Below the pieces are notes generated by a model. The model was not told where the DNA came from and did no database searches. It worked only from the letters and a program-made list of their open reading frames with translations. Below, piece after piece: positions 12,601 to 22,450 of a stretch of 64,000 bases of DNA. Within the stretch, counting starts at the first letter, position 1, and the number at the start of each line of letters is the position of its first letter. Made by a program: the position numbers and the translations under genes. The stretch lies in contig JASANC010005657.1 of assembly GCA_030248135.1 (NCBI GenBank), positions 1-64,000 of the forward strand. Reading direction: 5' to 3'. Source of the DNA: Theristus sp. LFF4_11 (lineage: Eukaryota > Nematoda > Chromadorea > Monhysterida > Xyalidae).

Positions 12601-15600
12601 CATTTTCGGCGTTATGGGTGAGCGAGCGAAAGAAAACTGAGAATGCATATATGGCAAAGCAGAGTGAAACCCGGTGGCGCTGCGCTGCGGCATTAGCGCA
12701 CCGTACGTACTCTCGACACGATCTTAGCTTGTTGCCGCTAACGACCGTGATCAATCAAACAATCCACGCCGGTCCATCGGATCGGTTCACCGAAACCGGT
12801 CGAACAACTGGATCAAAAATTCAATTCGAGCTCAATTCGAATTCTTTTCCATCCAGCCTCCTCGCTATACGTGATCGGTATCGCGTACGATCGAATATCG
12901 GCGATCCGAGAGCCGGTCGCCTATCGGTCACGTGACCACCGGCGGGTCGTGCTCGTTCGAGCGTTCGCCGCGTTCGCACTGGCGCTCTCGATGACCGTCT
13001 TCGCCGGGTTCAGTCCGAACTGGCCGCAGACACTGAGCTATTGCAGTCCGGCCGTCTACGTGACGCACACGTTTCTGGCCGTATGGATGGCGATCGCCGG
13101 CGCAACAATGGTGGTGATGGTGATCATGTACGTTGCACTGATCTACTATCACCAGACCGTCGGTTGGTTGAACAATTGAACTGTCACCGAATGTCGACTT
13201 GCTGTTTTGTTTCGCATCGATTGCCAATTTTTTGGAACTATCTCTCCGTTAAATGCAACTTAGTCGATCCAGAGGTGGTTACGGACTCGCTGTTTTGTTG
13301 CCAAAAGCACACCGAAGCCAAGTGTTGCGCACACTGGATCATCAACCATGTGGATCGTAAAATATTCAAGATGATGCTGCCACTTTTTCAGTCGACTTTC
13401 GGATGAACAAACTTGGCATAAACGCCACTGAGACGAGACAGTGGAGAGTGGCAACCGAGAATGCGTTCTACCACGAACTAGCGGAGGCACAAAAAGAGGT
13501 AAAAGTGTTGCGTTGAGATCGTTTTATTCGGTTTTAAAAGGCTCATTTAAAAAAACTGAACAAAACTACTTTCTTCTCTGCCCACTCCAGACACACCTTC
13601 GCCACGTGGCCATTGTGACGATGACGGCTTACATCAGTTTGTGGATAGTTCCGAATCTAATCGTCAGCATCGGCACTTTATGGCCGGTAAGCATCTAACC
13701 TGAGACCGAAACGAGAATTTTAGGATTCTAATATGATTAGAAAGCGGCATTCATGAAGCCGTATTTAGTGACGCGTAGTTGTGCTAAAACATATAGCTAC
13801 GCGGCCACTAAATGGTACTTCATGAATGCTCTTACGACCGACATGGCACCGCTAAAATCGTGAGAAGAATTAGTGAATGAGCCTTTGTCAAACAAAATGG
13901 CTTGTCGATTCGTTTCGTTTCTCAGTTCACTGCTCAAGCTACTTGTCAGTCCCATCCGCTAAATTTTCCGTCCATCACTATGGACAACATATTGTTTCAA
14001 CCGTCAACCATTCCAATATTCGCGAAAAAGCCGGTGATGAACAGCAATATTTAAACTGAAATATGATGCCCCCTAATGTTCAGGCTCCCGAGAACGTCCA
14101 AATGTTTCTCGGCTCCATGCTCGGCATGTGCCAAACACTGAACGCCTCGATCAACATCGTCATCTACACGAACAGAGCGCCGGCGTTCAAGAAATCCCTC
14201 CGGGCGCTATTTGCGCGTCGGTCAAAGCCGAAAGTGTCGCGGCACCACACACGGACGATTGGAGCAAACAGCAAAGGACACCAACACGAGTCGACGAACG
14301 CTGAGTCAAGCGACACGGCTGCGAGGCCGTTTCCGGCCGTGTATCAGCATATGGTTGAGCCGAGTAGCTCAACGGCTGTTTGACGGATTGAAAGCAAAAG
14401 GCTGCTTTTGTTTGTACAGGACTTTTTTGTTTTGAATGTCTGTCCGTTGAAGAAGTTATCGGGTTTTCTGTTGCTGGTTTTTGCTAAATTTTACCGGCAA
14501 CAGGCCGCACGGGTGCGGTTGTTTCAACCACTTTGTTCAAACTTACTTCAATGTTTGAATTACCATTTAAAAATAATGTGTGATTGTGATTACCACTTGT
14601 GATTGTGTGATCTGTTCGCCTGTCCAGTCTCTGATCAACCAAAATTGTTCATACTAATCAACCAACTATTATCTTTCTTATTAAAGGAAATATGGTTGAG
14701 AAAAAAAAATGTTTGGGTTATATTTTGGAAATTTTATTTTTTTTAACTATCAATGTTTGTTTGCGAGCCATTGGATATGTTTCGCTTCACGTTTCTATCA
14801 CTTCAAGGCCATTGGTTCATGTTGAATCTTTCATTTTGTTTGTGTGGCACTGTACGCGCTACTTTCAGCCATTATTTACCTGTTGGTTGTGTCGCATTGT
14901 GCTTTTCTTTGTTTTCACAAACGTCTATGTTTTATGGGTAAGGTTGTGCTGAAAAAACTGTTGCCGTTGTTGTTGTTCAGGATTTTGGCGATGTTTTTAG
15001 CCAGGGCTAACCCAGAAAAGCGTACAGGGCACCCATCGAGTTCTGTCATTAAGTGCCTCATTAAGGCTCGATTCCCCGAACGCACAAACCAGAGTCTGAC
15101 GTGCTACCACCAGGCCACGAGGGTGACAGGCAAACAAACTGTGATTGAAAGGGTGTCACGGGGTTTTTGGGACCACAATCGAGCTCCAGAAAAGCAAAAT
15201 AACGCCAGTACAAAAAGCAATCTGGTACAAGAATCCAAAGCGAAACACAAACCAGAATATCCGTCCATGACCGCACAATATCGTTGACACAAAACTGCCG
15301 CATCCCGTCCTTGATTCGAGTGTTTCGATCCAGCTCCTGAAAAAACGCATCATCCATTTCTGAAACAATCGACAAAAACAACTTAAACACGGTTGGAAAC
15401 GGGTGTAAAATATACAAAAAGTACACTCCAAGTTTAGAGAAGAGCGAATTTGGAAACAATAACATTAACTCGCGCAAACATGCTCAGAATGGACGCTTCA
15501 GCCCTGAGCCGCACCTGTTTCGTCCGCTGTATCTCCCTGTCGGCCACCTCGCTGTCCACGACCATCAGCGTTCGCAGGTAAAACTCAATCAGACACGACG

Positions 15601-16808
15601 ACGACGCCTGACGGAACTGGTCGAGAAAGATCTCGTGGAAAAACGTCGGCCATCGGTCGGGAAAATCGGCGACAAAAACGAGCGCAAAGATGTGCGCCAT
15701 CTTGTTCTTCAGTGGAACGGCGAGCAGTGTCGACGATGATGATGACGAGTTTAATGGTGTGGAATCGATCGGAGGAACCGAGTTTGCCTTTTCAGCGAGA
15801 ATCCTCCGCAGCCAGTCGGCCATCAACGAGCGAACGATCTGGCGCTCGGACTCGGCACACTCGGCCGTCGGGTAACGCCGCGCGAGAAATTGCTCGACCA
15901 CTTGCAGCAGGAGGAAGTCCTTGTGCACGTCGGCGGCGGTGGTCGCGGGCGACATGGAAACGTGCGTTTGTTCGGTTGTTTTATAAATTTTTGCCTTTTT
16001 TCTTGTTATAACATTCCAAACCCCGACAACATTCCGGACGGTACGCTTTGCGCGCCGTGCGGGTGCACGGGCAGATTTGGCGCCAGTCTCCAGGCCAGAC
16101 GTGCGGGTTTCCAACCACACATCGTCGCAAGGGGTATGATCGACCGGGCAAACACAGAAAAAGACTGCGCTACCACCAACGAGTTCCAGTCTGAGGACCA
16201 CGGCGCAATGGCGCACAGACACTTCAGACGGAAACTGCAGCCTTTTCTGACGCTGATCTTGTTTGTTTGCAGTTGCGCTTGTCAAAACGCGACACATTCC
16301 GACAAACAAACCTGTTCGAAATCAAATACTCGATACAGCGCTTCCAGCCGTCGGGGTCGGCGCACAGTTTTTCGCGAACCGCAGCGGCCTGAATATGAAA
16401 ATGATTTTTTCGGTCATTCCAATTTTATTTCAAACTGCACGATTTTCAGCGCAGCATTTTCGGTTTGCGATGTCTTGTATAAGTTCAACTACACATCATT
16501 GGGTAACAGACCCTCTAACATCGCCCGGCTAACCCGGTTCACCCCACAAACCGAGTGTATTACCTTCGGGCTTTGCTGGGACCGGTAGGTGAAGCTATAA
16601 ACTTTTTAATTTCTAATGCAAGAAAAGCTAAATGGTCCGCGGCTGATGCGTTTTTCGCTTACCTGCCGCTTACAAAACAAAAAAGTATGAAGGCTGAAAC
16701 TTTAGAGCGACAGTCAACAAATTTAATAAAAAAACTCACCTCAGCTTGTTGCGCAGGATCCGTCAGACAAACGTTGAATGATGCAATGTTATTATGCTGG
16801 ATGGCCAT
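230..16808 (-). CDS. XPOT: Exportin-T (tRNA nuclear exporter), 16 exons, 3' end beyond window
   Basis: Exportin-T is the RanGTP-dependent karyopherin that carries mature tRNA out of the nucleus. Exons (minus strand): 16808-16740, 16388-16312, 16001-15515, 15336-15253, 5178-5061, 4581-4439, 4190-4111, 3777-3663, 3341-3261, 2948-2886, 2786-2715, 2380-~2252, 1587-1361, 1063-868, 628-483, 308-230; all joins keep frame and give about 722 codons. The start is the ATG at 16808 (MAIQHNNIASF), which matches the family N-terminus. An Xpo1-like signature (KNKMAHIFALVF..FPDRWPTFF) lies near residues 147-172. Blocks such as LCLNAIGAYSAWIDVSLV, VVTSGVS and KVRSRAVYLFTRFVK match remembered animal exportin-T. 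The acceptor of exon 3 and donor of exon 12 are the least certain; exon 3 carries a Ser-rich insert. Human exportin-T is about 960 residues, so roughly 240 C-terminal residues lie left of the window. Intron 4 (5179-15252) is about 10.1 kb and holds a receptor gene on the opposite strand. Confidence 0.93.
1861..2033. mobile_element. Degenerate CAGTCGAAC-type hairpin MITE
   Basis: The left end reads CAGTCGAACACTAAATTATG and the right end is its near reverse complement (CATAATTTAGAGTTCG-like). The arms share CTGATTGGTTGGTGATCACG and CATGC-rich centres with copies at 24158 and 33350. The outer TA flank is lost here. It lies in exportin-T intron 12. Confidence 0.65.
4612..4790. repeat. Short dispersed repeat with GTGCGTACGCACGGACACGAC
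   Basis: The stretch contains GTGCGTACGCACGGACACG followed by ACACTTAAAAATGGCCA, and a partial reverse copy near its other end (CGTGTCTGTGCGTACGGAC). A related inverted copy lies at about 55690-55775. It is non-coding and probably a decayed hairpin MITE in exportin-T intron 5. Confidence 0.5.
5595..6267. mobile_element. Tc1/mariner-like element, degenerate, flanked by TA
   Basis: The terminal inverted repeats are CAGAGTGAACCAACAAAGG on the left and a right end finishing CACCCTG, each flanked by TA. The right sub-terminal region also carries the inverted AAAATG..GCTC..TGGC block seen in other copies (38658, 42510, 47020). On the minus strand near 5710 there is a decayed transposase start (MVKWRAEQRV then stop), matching the better reading at 39042-38807. 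It is non-autonomous. Confidence 0.8.
6492..8799 (-). mobile_element. Helitron-like element, copy 1 of a head-to-tail dimer
   Basis: Read on the minus strand, the element begins TCTATATTACTAAAAC (8799) and ends with a perfect small hairpin CCGTGCCGTAGGCACGG, about 9-11 bases, then CTAG (6492-6495). This is the Helitron plan: 5' TC, 3' hairpin, CTRR. The 3' flank is T, as expected for insertion at A^T. The interior is AT-rich with repeated units containing ATTCCCGTTCAAAATATC and GATCAGCAACAA, and one internal direct duplication of about 396 bp (about 7198-7590 repeated from about 7594). No Rep or helicase reading frame is seen, so it is non-autonomous. Confidence 0.8.
8800..10644 (-). mobile_element. 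Helitron-like element, copy 2 of a head-to-tail dimer
   Basis: Same family as 6492-8799. On the minus strand it starts TCTATAATACTAAAAC at 10644, with 5' flanking A, and ends with the same hairpin and CTAG at 8800-8803. Its CTAG directly abuts the TC start of copy 1 with no base between. It lacks the extra internal 396-bp duplication of copy 1. A short direct duplication of about 80 bp occurs near its 5' end (about 10430-10600). Confidence 0.8.
10645..11835. other. Intronic stretch upstream of the nested receptor; nothing identified
   Basis: AT-rich unique-looking DNA between the Helitron dimer and the receptor start codon. No exon of either gene and no clear transposon ends were seen. It must hold the promoter and any 5' untranslated exon of the plus-strand receptor, but I could not pick out a core promoter. 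Confidence 0.4.
11836..14383 (+). CDS. Rhodopsin-like (class A) seven-transmembrane receptor, 6 exons, orphan
   Basis: Exons 11836-11969, 12436-12617, 12857-13162, 13392-13498, 13591-13686 and 14084-14383 join in frame to 374 residues. All introns are GT..AG. The protein starts MELNSSNLNITEIPRW, with N-glycosylation sites before helix 1. Helix 2 holds Asp65 (LAVFDLSIGL); Trp83 and Cys93 precede helix 3, and a Cys in SYCSPAVY would form the usual disulfide. The helix 3 end is YDRI (116-119) in place of DRY. Helix 6 is IVTMTAYISLWIVPNLIVSI, and the helix 7 end is NIVIY (299-303) in place of NPxxY. The C-tail is basic, then Ser/Thr rich. The ligand cannot be inferred; a peptide receptor or a lineage-expanded chemoreceptor is possible. 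The whole gene lies in intron 4 of exportin-T on the opposite strand. Confidence 0.88.
13744..13833. mobile_element. Short hairpin MITE (GCATTCATGAAGC..TTTAGTGAC type)
   Basis: A 90-bp near-perfect palindrome inside an intron of the receptor gene. The arms are GCATTCATGAAGCCGTATTT and its reverse complement ending CTTCATGAATGC. Sister copies lie at 23359 (interrupted), 27624 and 56191. Confidence 0.75.
14384..15252. other. Receptor 3' side and end of exportin-T intron 4
   Basis: AT-rich DNA following the receptor stop codon, probably its 3' untranslated region (an ATTAAA-type signal lies near 14682), then the remainder of the exportin-T intron. No transposon ends or exons were seen. Confidence 0.4.
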
Positions 16809-17370
16809 CTTGGAAAACGACTTTGCTGAAAAACGACTCAAACACTTCAGAACAACGTGATACTCAAAAAAGCTGTCAAACCAATAATGTCAACAAGCAA
16901 TATTTGAAGTTCACTGCATTGACAGCGCACTGGTTTGCTGTGTATCAAGCAAAGGCAAACATATTTTACGGATTTTCACCGTGAATAAAAAAACCGTTCA
17001 CAGAAAAACCGCCAAGTCAGTTTTTTTAAGAATTTTAATTCTTTTGTGTTCAAAACGGTGACAGACACGTAACGTAGACACAAAAACAAAGCAAAAAAAA
17101 ACAGATGAACTAACAATGAAGCATTTTAAATCGATCAACAACATCAACAGGCAACAAAACAAAAAATACACAAGTCGAGAAACAAAAACATAGGCGAATG
17201 ACGCTGCATGGAGTACGGTTACACCGTAATCTCGGTCTCGACACGATCTTGCTATTTCATTGTCTTTGAAAAGTTCAAATATCAAACGCAACCCACAAGA
17301 CAGCGAAAAACGGCGAGCATGCGTTTGACAGAGATCGACATAGAAAAAAGTAAAACAAAAAAAACAGTGG
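16809..17370. other. Spacer between LSM3 and exportin-T
   Basis: About 560 bases separate the LSM3 stop codon from the exportin-T start codon, both on the minus strand. It must contain the LSM3 3' untranslated region and exportin-T 5' sequence. No reading frame or repeat was recognised. Confidence 0.5.
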
Positions 17371-18951
17371 TCACGGCGCGGCCCGCATCGGGGGTGCCAC
17401 CAGAATGACGCCGTCGCCGCGGACAAACAGCAGTGGCACCTGACGAAAACCGATGTTTTTTTTGTAATTTTGAAGAAAAGAACTTTTTTAATTCTGAAAA
17501 CTCAGCCTGCCAAAAAACATCATCAGCACACTGATTGGTCCGACTCAACAACTCAATATAGCATGCGTTTTCAAAACATGCAAATTCGGTCACGTCTGAA
17601 AACGATCGTATGCGTTTTTTATCAAAAAAGCAGAATTTTGTTTCAATTCAGAGAAAAGGTCGCACGTACCAGTGATACCCGAACTCAGAATCACACACAA
17701 TCACCACATCTATCCACTGAGTGTTTTCAATGTTGGATTTCGCCAAAAACAAATACAAAAAACAAACAAGCAAATCAGACCGACACTGTATGGTGATGTG
17801 TTCGTTTGTGTGCAACGTTAAAAGTTAGGATCCGACCACGACGCCATATAACGTAAAATAAAACAAAACAAAACAGCGCACCTGTCGCTTCGTCTGCTTG
17901 TATATTTCCTCATAGGTTTCTTCGTCGATCTCCACCGTGGTCACCGTCTCCTCACAGTCGCCGAGAATCATGTTCAGATGTTGATCATACGCCTCAAAGT
18001 TGAAAGATTCAATTTTCGATATCTCCATTTGGCCATCGCGAAAAAATGGTGCAAAACAGTAAAACGCATGCAATTTGGGAATAGTCTGCCACTTCAATCT
18101 GGTACGCTGATGCTGATTGGGTGCACAACGAGGGCTAGAGATAGGGCTCGGATCACTGGTGCACTGAGTGGGACTGGGCGGAGCTTGGAGCCTGTCCCCT
18201 TCTGGCGGCGAGGAGGGATTGAGACGGTCACGACCCAATCACTCCCGCGCTAAACCACGGGAGTTTTGGTACATTCGTGTTTCTGGAACCGGTGTGGGGG
18301 AGCTACAAAGAAACAATTGAGCTGCTTAGACCAATCAATGAGCCGACTTCATACACAGCTAATCAGCGTCGAGTGAGTGCTGACAAACGCAAAACTCAGA
18401 ACAAAAAAAACCAACGTGCAACTGTCCGCGTAGTTCGCGGTCATTCCTCATTTTCACGAAAATTCGCTCATCCAAACTCAATCGAATCAGATCCAGTGGC
18501 TCCTCGACTGTTGCCGCCACAGTTGGCTGAAAAACAAAAACCAGTTTAAAAACACTGCCAACATATGAGTAAATTGCCTTACAAGACAGACACAACGCAA
18601 TTATTCAAGGATACCTGTTTTCGGCAATGTTCCCGAAAACTTAACAAAAACGGCGAAACAAATGCCAAGATTCCGATAGGAAATCACTGGAATTCCGACA
18701 GTCTCTCAACTGCGTTTCGGTTTCTTGATCACGAGAAAAAACTATCAATGAGAATCCAAAATGAACCGAAACTTGGGTAACGATCTTGGATACAACTCGA
18801 GCGACAAATATGCGTGACGGTAGAAACCGAACTCGTTTTTCCGTTCCCTTCTTGTTCCTCCGAATAAAAAATTAATGGTGATTTACAACAACAAAAAAAC
18901 TTGACCAACCGCATCGGTCAGTTGATCGCCGGTAGACGCAGCGGCAGCCAT
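17371..18951 (-). CDS. LSM3: U6 snRNA-associated Sm-like protein LSm3, 4 exons, complete
   Basis: LSm3 is a subunit of the LSm2-8 ring that binds the U6 snRNA 3' end in splicing and of the LSm1-7 ring in mRNA decay. Exons 18951-18910, 18526-18416, 17992-17882 and 17439-17371 join in frame to 110 residues (human 102). The protein contains [20 protein letters not shown] (start of Sm1), [40 protein letters not shown] and the Sm2 motif [13 protein letters not shown]. The identity to animal LSm3 is very high. The extra length is an alanine-rich N-terminus. The stop codon is TGA at 17373-17371. It lies tail to head between ZSWIM7 and exportin-T. Confidence 0.97.
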
Positions 18952-19372
18952 TTTTAACACTGCAATGGTTTTTTGTTTATGTTTCACGATTACTATATTT
19001 GGAAACAGTTGTTTGATCGTGCTCAATTGACACTACGCCTATCGCTTGTATTAAATCAAAATAATTCACGGATATCGACCGTCCCAAAAATCGCAAACCA
19101 CAAAAATACCGCTTCTCATTTTTATGTTTTTTTGTCTTGTGCATATCACATTTTATCCTGCACAAACACGAATCGACAAGCGCATTGACATTTGAAACGG
19201 GACACGACAAAGATTTGCATCATTGCAAAGGGTTGAAAAAACATTCGAGATGAAATGAACTCCCAACGAAATCAGAAATCTGAATGAAAGCCAACAAAAG
19301 CGAGATCGTCACAAGTCGATATTCCGGAAGAACAAAACAAACAAAAACCGCACAAAAGCGGCATTCCTAAAA
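18952..19372. other. Spacer between ZSWIM7 and LSM3
   Basis: About 420 bases between the ZSWIM7 stop codon and the LSM3 start codon, both on the minus strand. AT-rich, no repeat or reading frame recognised. It must hold the ZSWIM7 3' end and the LSM3 promoter or, if the genes are co-transcribed, a processing site. Confidence 0.5.
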
Positions 19373-21253
19373 TCAATTCGATTGCATTGCATCGTCTGTT
19401 GTCCAGCGTGCCGGTAAACCCGATTCAGACGAGTCAAACGCCATCAGGAGTCGCTGTCGTAACGCGTCAGTTGTACTCGGGACAAGTGACGACGACGACG
19501 TTGTCGAGGTGGCCGTTTGCTCGGAAACAACTGTCGCATTATCCTCAAGGCTGCGTTTGCTCTCGTGTTTCGTCGCGTCGTACAGCCAGCCGGCGAGCAC
19601 GTGCTTGCACTGGACAGGGCGGAAAAACTTGCATGATTCAGTAAAAAACAACATGAAATACGATAATTTTCGGGATGCTAGTTAACCGGGAAACCACCCT
19701 AGTGGTTTTATTCTTCAAATGATGTTCTTTTAGTGAACAAAAGGAAAGTATGAGAAGAATGATAAACAAAATAATAGTTCAATGCAAAAAAACATTTTTT
19801 TCTCAGGTCAGATGACCTATCCAATGCAAAAACCTACGGAATCAGTTCGCCGGATGCTGGTTGCACCAATCAACGTGCGCAATTCAAACGCAGCCAATCA
19901 GCTGGTTTGGTCTGCATCGTGTCTGTGTTTGGTCACGTGCACGCGAAAAAAACGTGCCATCCAACTCACCGTTAGCTGCGATCGATCGGTCAACACTGAA
20001 AACACATCGACAATAAAATCACAATCATCTTCACACAAAAAAATCACAAATTTCGATCCAACCTCTCGTCTCGTACTCTGCGCAGGTGCAAAAGTTCACG
20101 TGAGGCAGGAGCGTGTATTCACGGAGACCGGACGTGCTTGCAACCTACAACAAAAAGCAGAAAAAAAACAAGGTCAAATGTGCCCGCATTTCGTCGTGTT
20201 GGTGGCATTGAGCTTCGTATCATATTTTAGCCCTTTTCGAGTTGCTCTTGCTATGCCTTGTATCACACTCACTCAATAAGTAAGAAAGGTTTGTGCAAAG
20301 TTCCCATGATTCCTGGAACTGTGCTTTTTGGTACAAAACTGGAGAGCAAATACAGTAAAAACAGTGAAAGGTCTGCAAGATTTCAGGCTTTTGCAACTGA
20401 CAAGCTGATTGGATGAGTTGAGCTGACTGTACCAATCAATGAGCTCAACTAAGAATCGGCTAATCAGCTGATTGCCGATCACAATTCCGAGTTGACTGTG
20501 GCTTTTGTTGCACTCGAGAAGTTTAGTCGGACTTTTGCTGATTTTGCTTTCTAGGTTCGCTGATGTTTTACCCAGACTATAAGATCTGTCTGTGGTAAAA
20601 CAGTTCCGACTGCAGATTTGTTGCACTCGTAAAGTTTAATCGCACTTCCTGCTGTGGAACACGACGAATTGGAGGGCGCGAAAAAAATTCGTTTCCGCGG
20701 GCCGACCTGCAAGAGACGCCGGTTTTCGTCGCAGCGGAGTTCGGTGACCGCACGAAAATCGAGCAGTCCGACGGCGTCAATCATAAGCGATTGGCCAAGC
20801 AGATGACAGAGGCTGAAACGAAGGCGCAATGGACAATGTGCTGGTCTGAAGACAGGGTGGCCCGTTCGGATAGACAGTGTGTGATGTTGCGCTTGCACTA
20901 TCGCATCAAACAAACACACAGGCACACACACATACGAGATGACATGCGCATGTGTCCGTACGCGTTTGTGTGCAACATTGCCTTCGGAAGTACGACTTCT
21001 TTAACACTGGTGTTCAGCGTTTGACCACTGTTGAGCGCAAAGTTGAACAGAAATGATTGGCTGCAACGTGTTGTCCTCCAGCCAATCAGCGTGTACTATA
21101 TTAGACAACAGCCAAGATTTGACGCAAAGAAAAAAACACGTACGACAACCACAGCGAGTCGGTTTGCTCGTTTACGGTGCTGTCCTGAATCGGCACTTTC
21201 GAGATGTCGTTGATCAGTCGTTGCACGACAACGTGAACGTCGACCGATGCCAT
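19373..21253 (-). CDS. ZSWIM7: SWIM zinc-finger protein of the Shu complex (ZSWIM7/SWS1), 5 exons including a 26-nt microexon
   Basis: SWS1 acts with a RAD51-paralogue partner to load or protect RAD51 filaments in homologous recombination. Exons 21253-21150, 20812-20707, 20144-20063, 19995-19970 (26 nt) and 19609-19373 join in frame to 184 residues. The SWIM signature CxC..CxH is complete: Cys89, Cys91, Cys107, His109 (FCTCAEYETR, then CKHVLAGW), and the microexon supplies the linker VLTDRSQLT, as in the human protein. LLDFRAVTELRCDENRRLLQV matches the conserved strand block before the finger. Human ZSWIM7 is 140 residues; the extra length is a Ser/Thr-rich C-terminal tail. The exon 1 donor (phase 2, 21150) is the weakest join. 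It is the same strand and direction as LSM3 and PHF10. Confidence 0.88.
20880..20990. repeat. Hairpin repeat of the GTCACAAACAAACACAC family
   Basis: The arms AAACAAACACACAGGCACACACAC and the reverse GTACGCGTTTGTGTGCAAC pair across the centre. It lies in intron 1 of ZSWIM7. Same family as the copies in exportin-T introns. Confidence 0.6.
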
Positions 21254-22450
21254 TTTTGTGGAATCAATCAATCAATCAACCAATGATGATTTAGAACGTC
21301 TCCTCGACTGTCGAACTGTGAATCATCGGCAATCAGTTGACTGGTTGTTGTTGAACAAATTGGGCAACTTCTACAAGCTGCATACAGTGCGTACGTGCTA
21401 CAGTTTCGACTGTTAAAAAGTATGAGTGTTAAAACATTGAAGTTGTTGTGTTATTCAAATTATTCAGCCAGCACCCAATAAATGACGAAGCGCACCCGGG
21501 CAGACGCAGCCATAATGTTTCAAAATACTGATATCTTCAAAAGGGTATTTTGTCTTTCAATCCTTCTCAAAGTCACCAAGCTTGACAAAAAAATTGACAA
21601 AACAAGTTTATTGAAAAAAAACATGTAATTCACGGGCTTCGACCGTTGCGATAATTGCAAACCACGAGAATTCTTTCATATCCGTTTTTTTTTATTTCGG
21701 GCACCGTACACGGCTGCGAGATAAACAGCAAAAGAAACACAATTTAAACAAAATTACACTCGAAATCAGCCCGATAAAAGGGACACGATCAGTCAGATTG
21801 GATCGTAAAACCGAAAACAAAAAGCAAAAACGCAAAAGCCTAAGCCTGGAGGTTAACCGAATAATTGAAACGAGCTTCAAAACAGTAAAACAACCAAAAA
21901 AACGAACGAACGGAACACACCAAGAAAGTATGCAGTAAAACCCAGCAGCGTCATTTTGTGAAGAGTATCCATTGAAACTTCTGAACTGACTTTCATTACA
22001 GACACAAAACAACAAGGTTACAAACCGAATTAATGAGCAACTTCAACATGCAAACGAACGAGTACCAGCAAAAGATTGCACAAACCAAAAACACCCAACG
22101 AAACAACAACTGAACACAAACACAACTGGCAGGACAAGAAACAATGGTGACAAATGAAACAAAATTTCACTTTTCAAAAAAATTATTGATAAGATTCAGT
22201 ACACAAAAAAGGCAGCGAAATTTGTACCAGAAGCGGTTGCCAATGGTGACACAGCCGTATTATTCCTCCGCATTGGCAACACGCGATTTTTCTTGCGAAT
22301 TATTTAACAAACCCCAAAAAACAATACCGCGTCCATGTCCGTCAAGCGAACTACAGCGTTTCATGCGAGATTAACAACACCAGATTGGAAACCCAAGTTT
22401 GCTGATAATCAGCAAACAAAACACAACAATCAATCAACTGAATGCCCCCA
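21254..22450. other. Spacer between PHF10-like and ZSWIM7
   Basis: About 1.2 kb, the longest of the backbone gaps. Mostly A-rich on the plus strand (T-rich on the coding strand), as expected of the long 3' untranslated region of the PHF10-like gene. No convincing exon, tRNA or transposon ends were seen. Confidence 0.45.

Noticed and set aside
15690..16011. Plus-strand frames opposite exportin-T exon 3
   Set aside because: Shadows of the minus-strand exon, which has clear family similarity.
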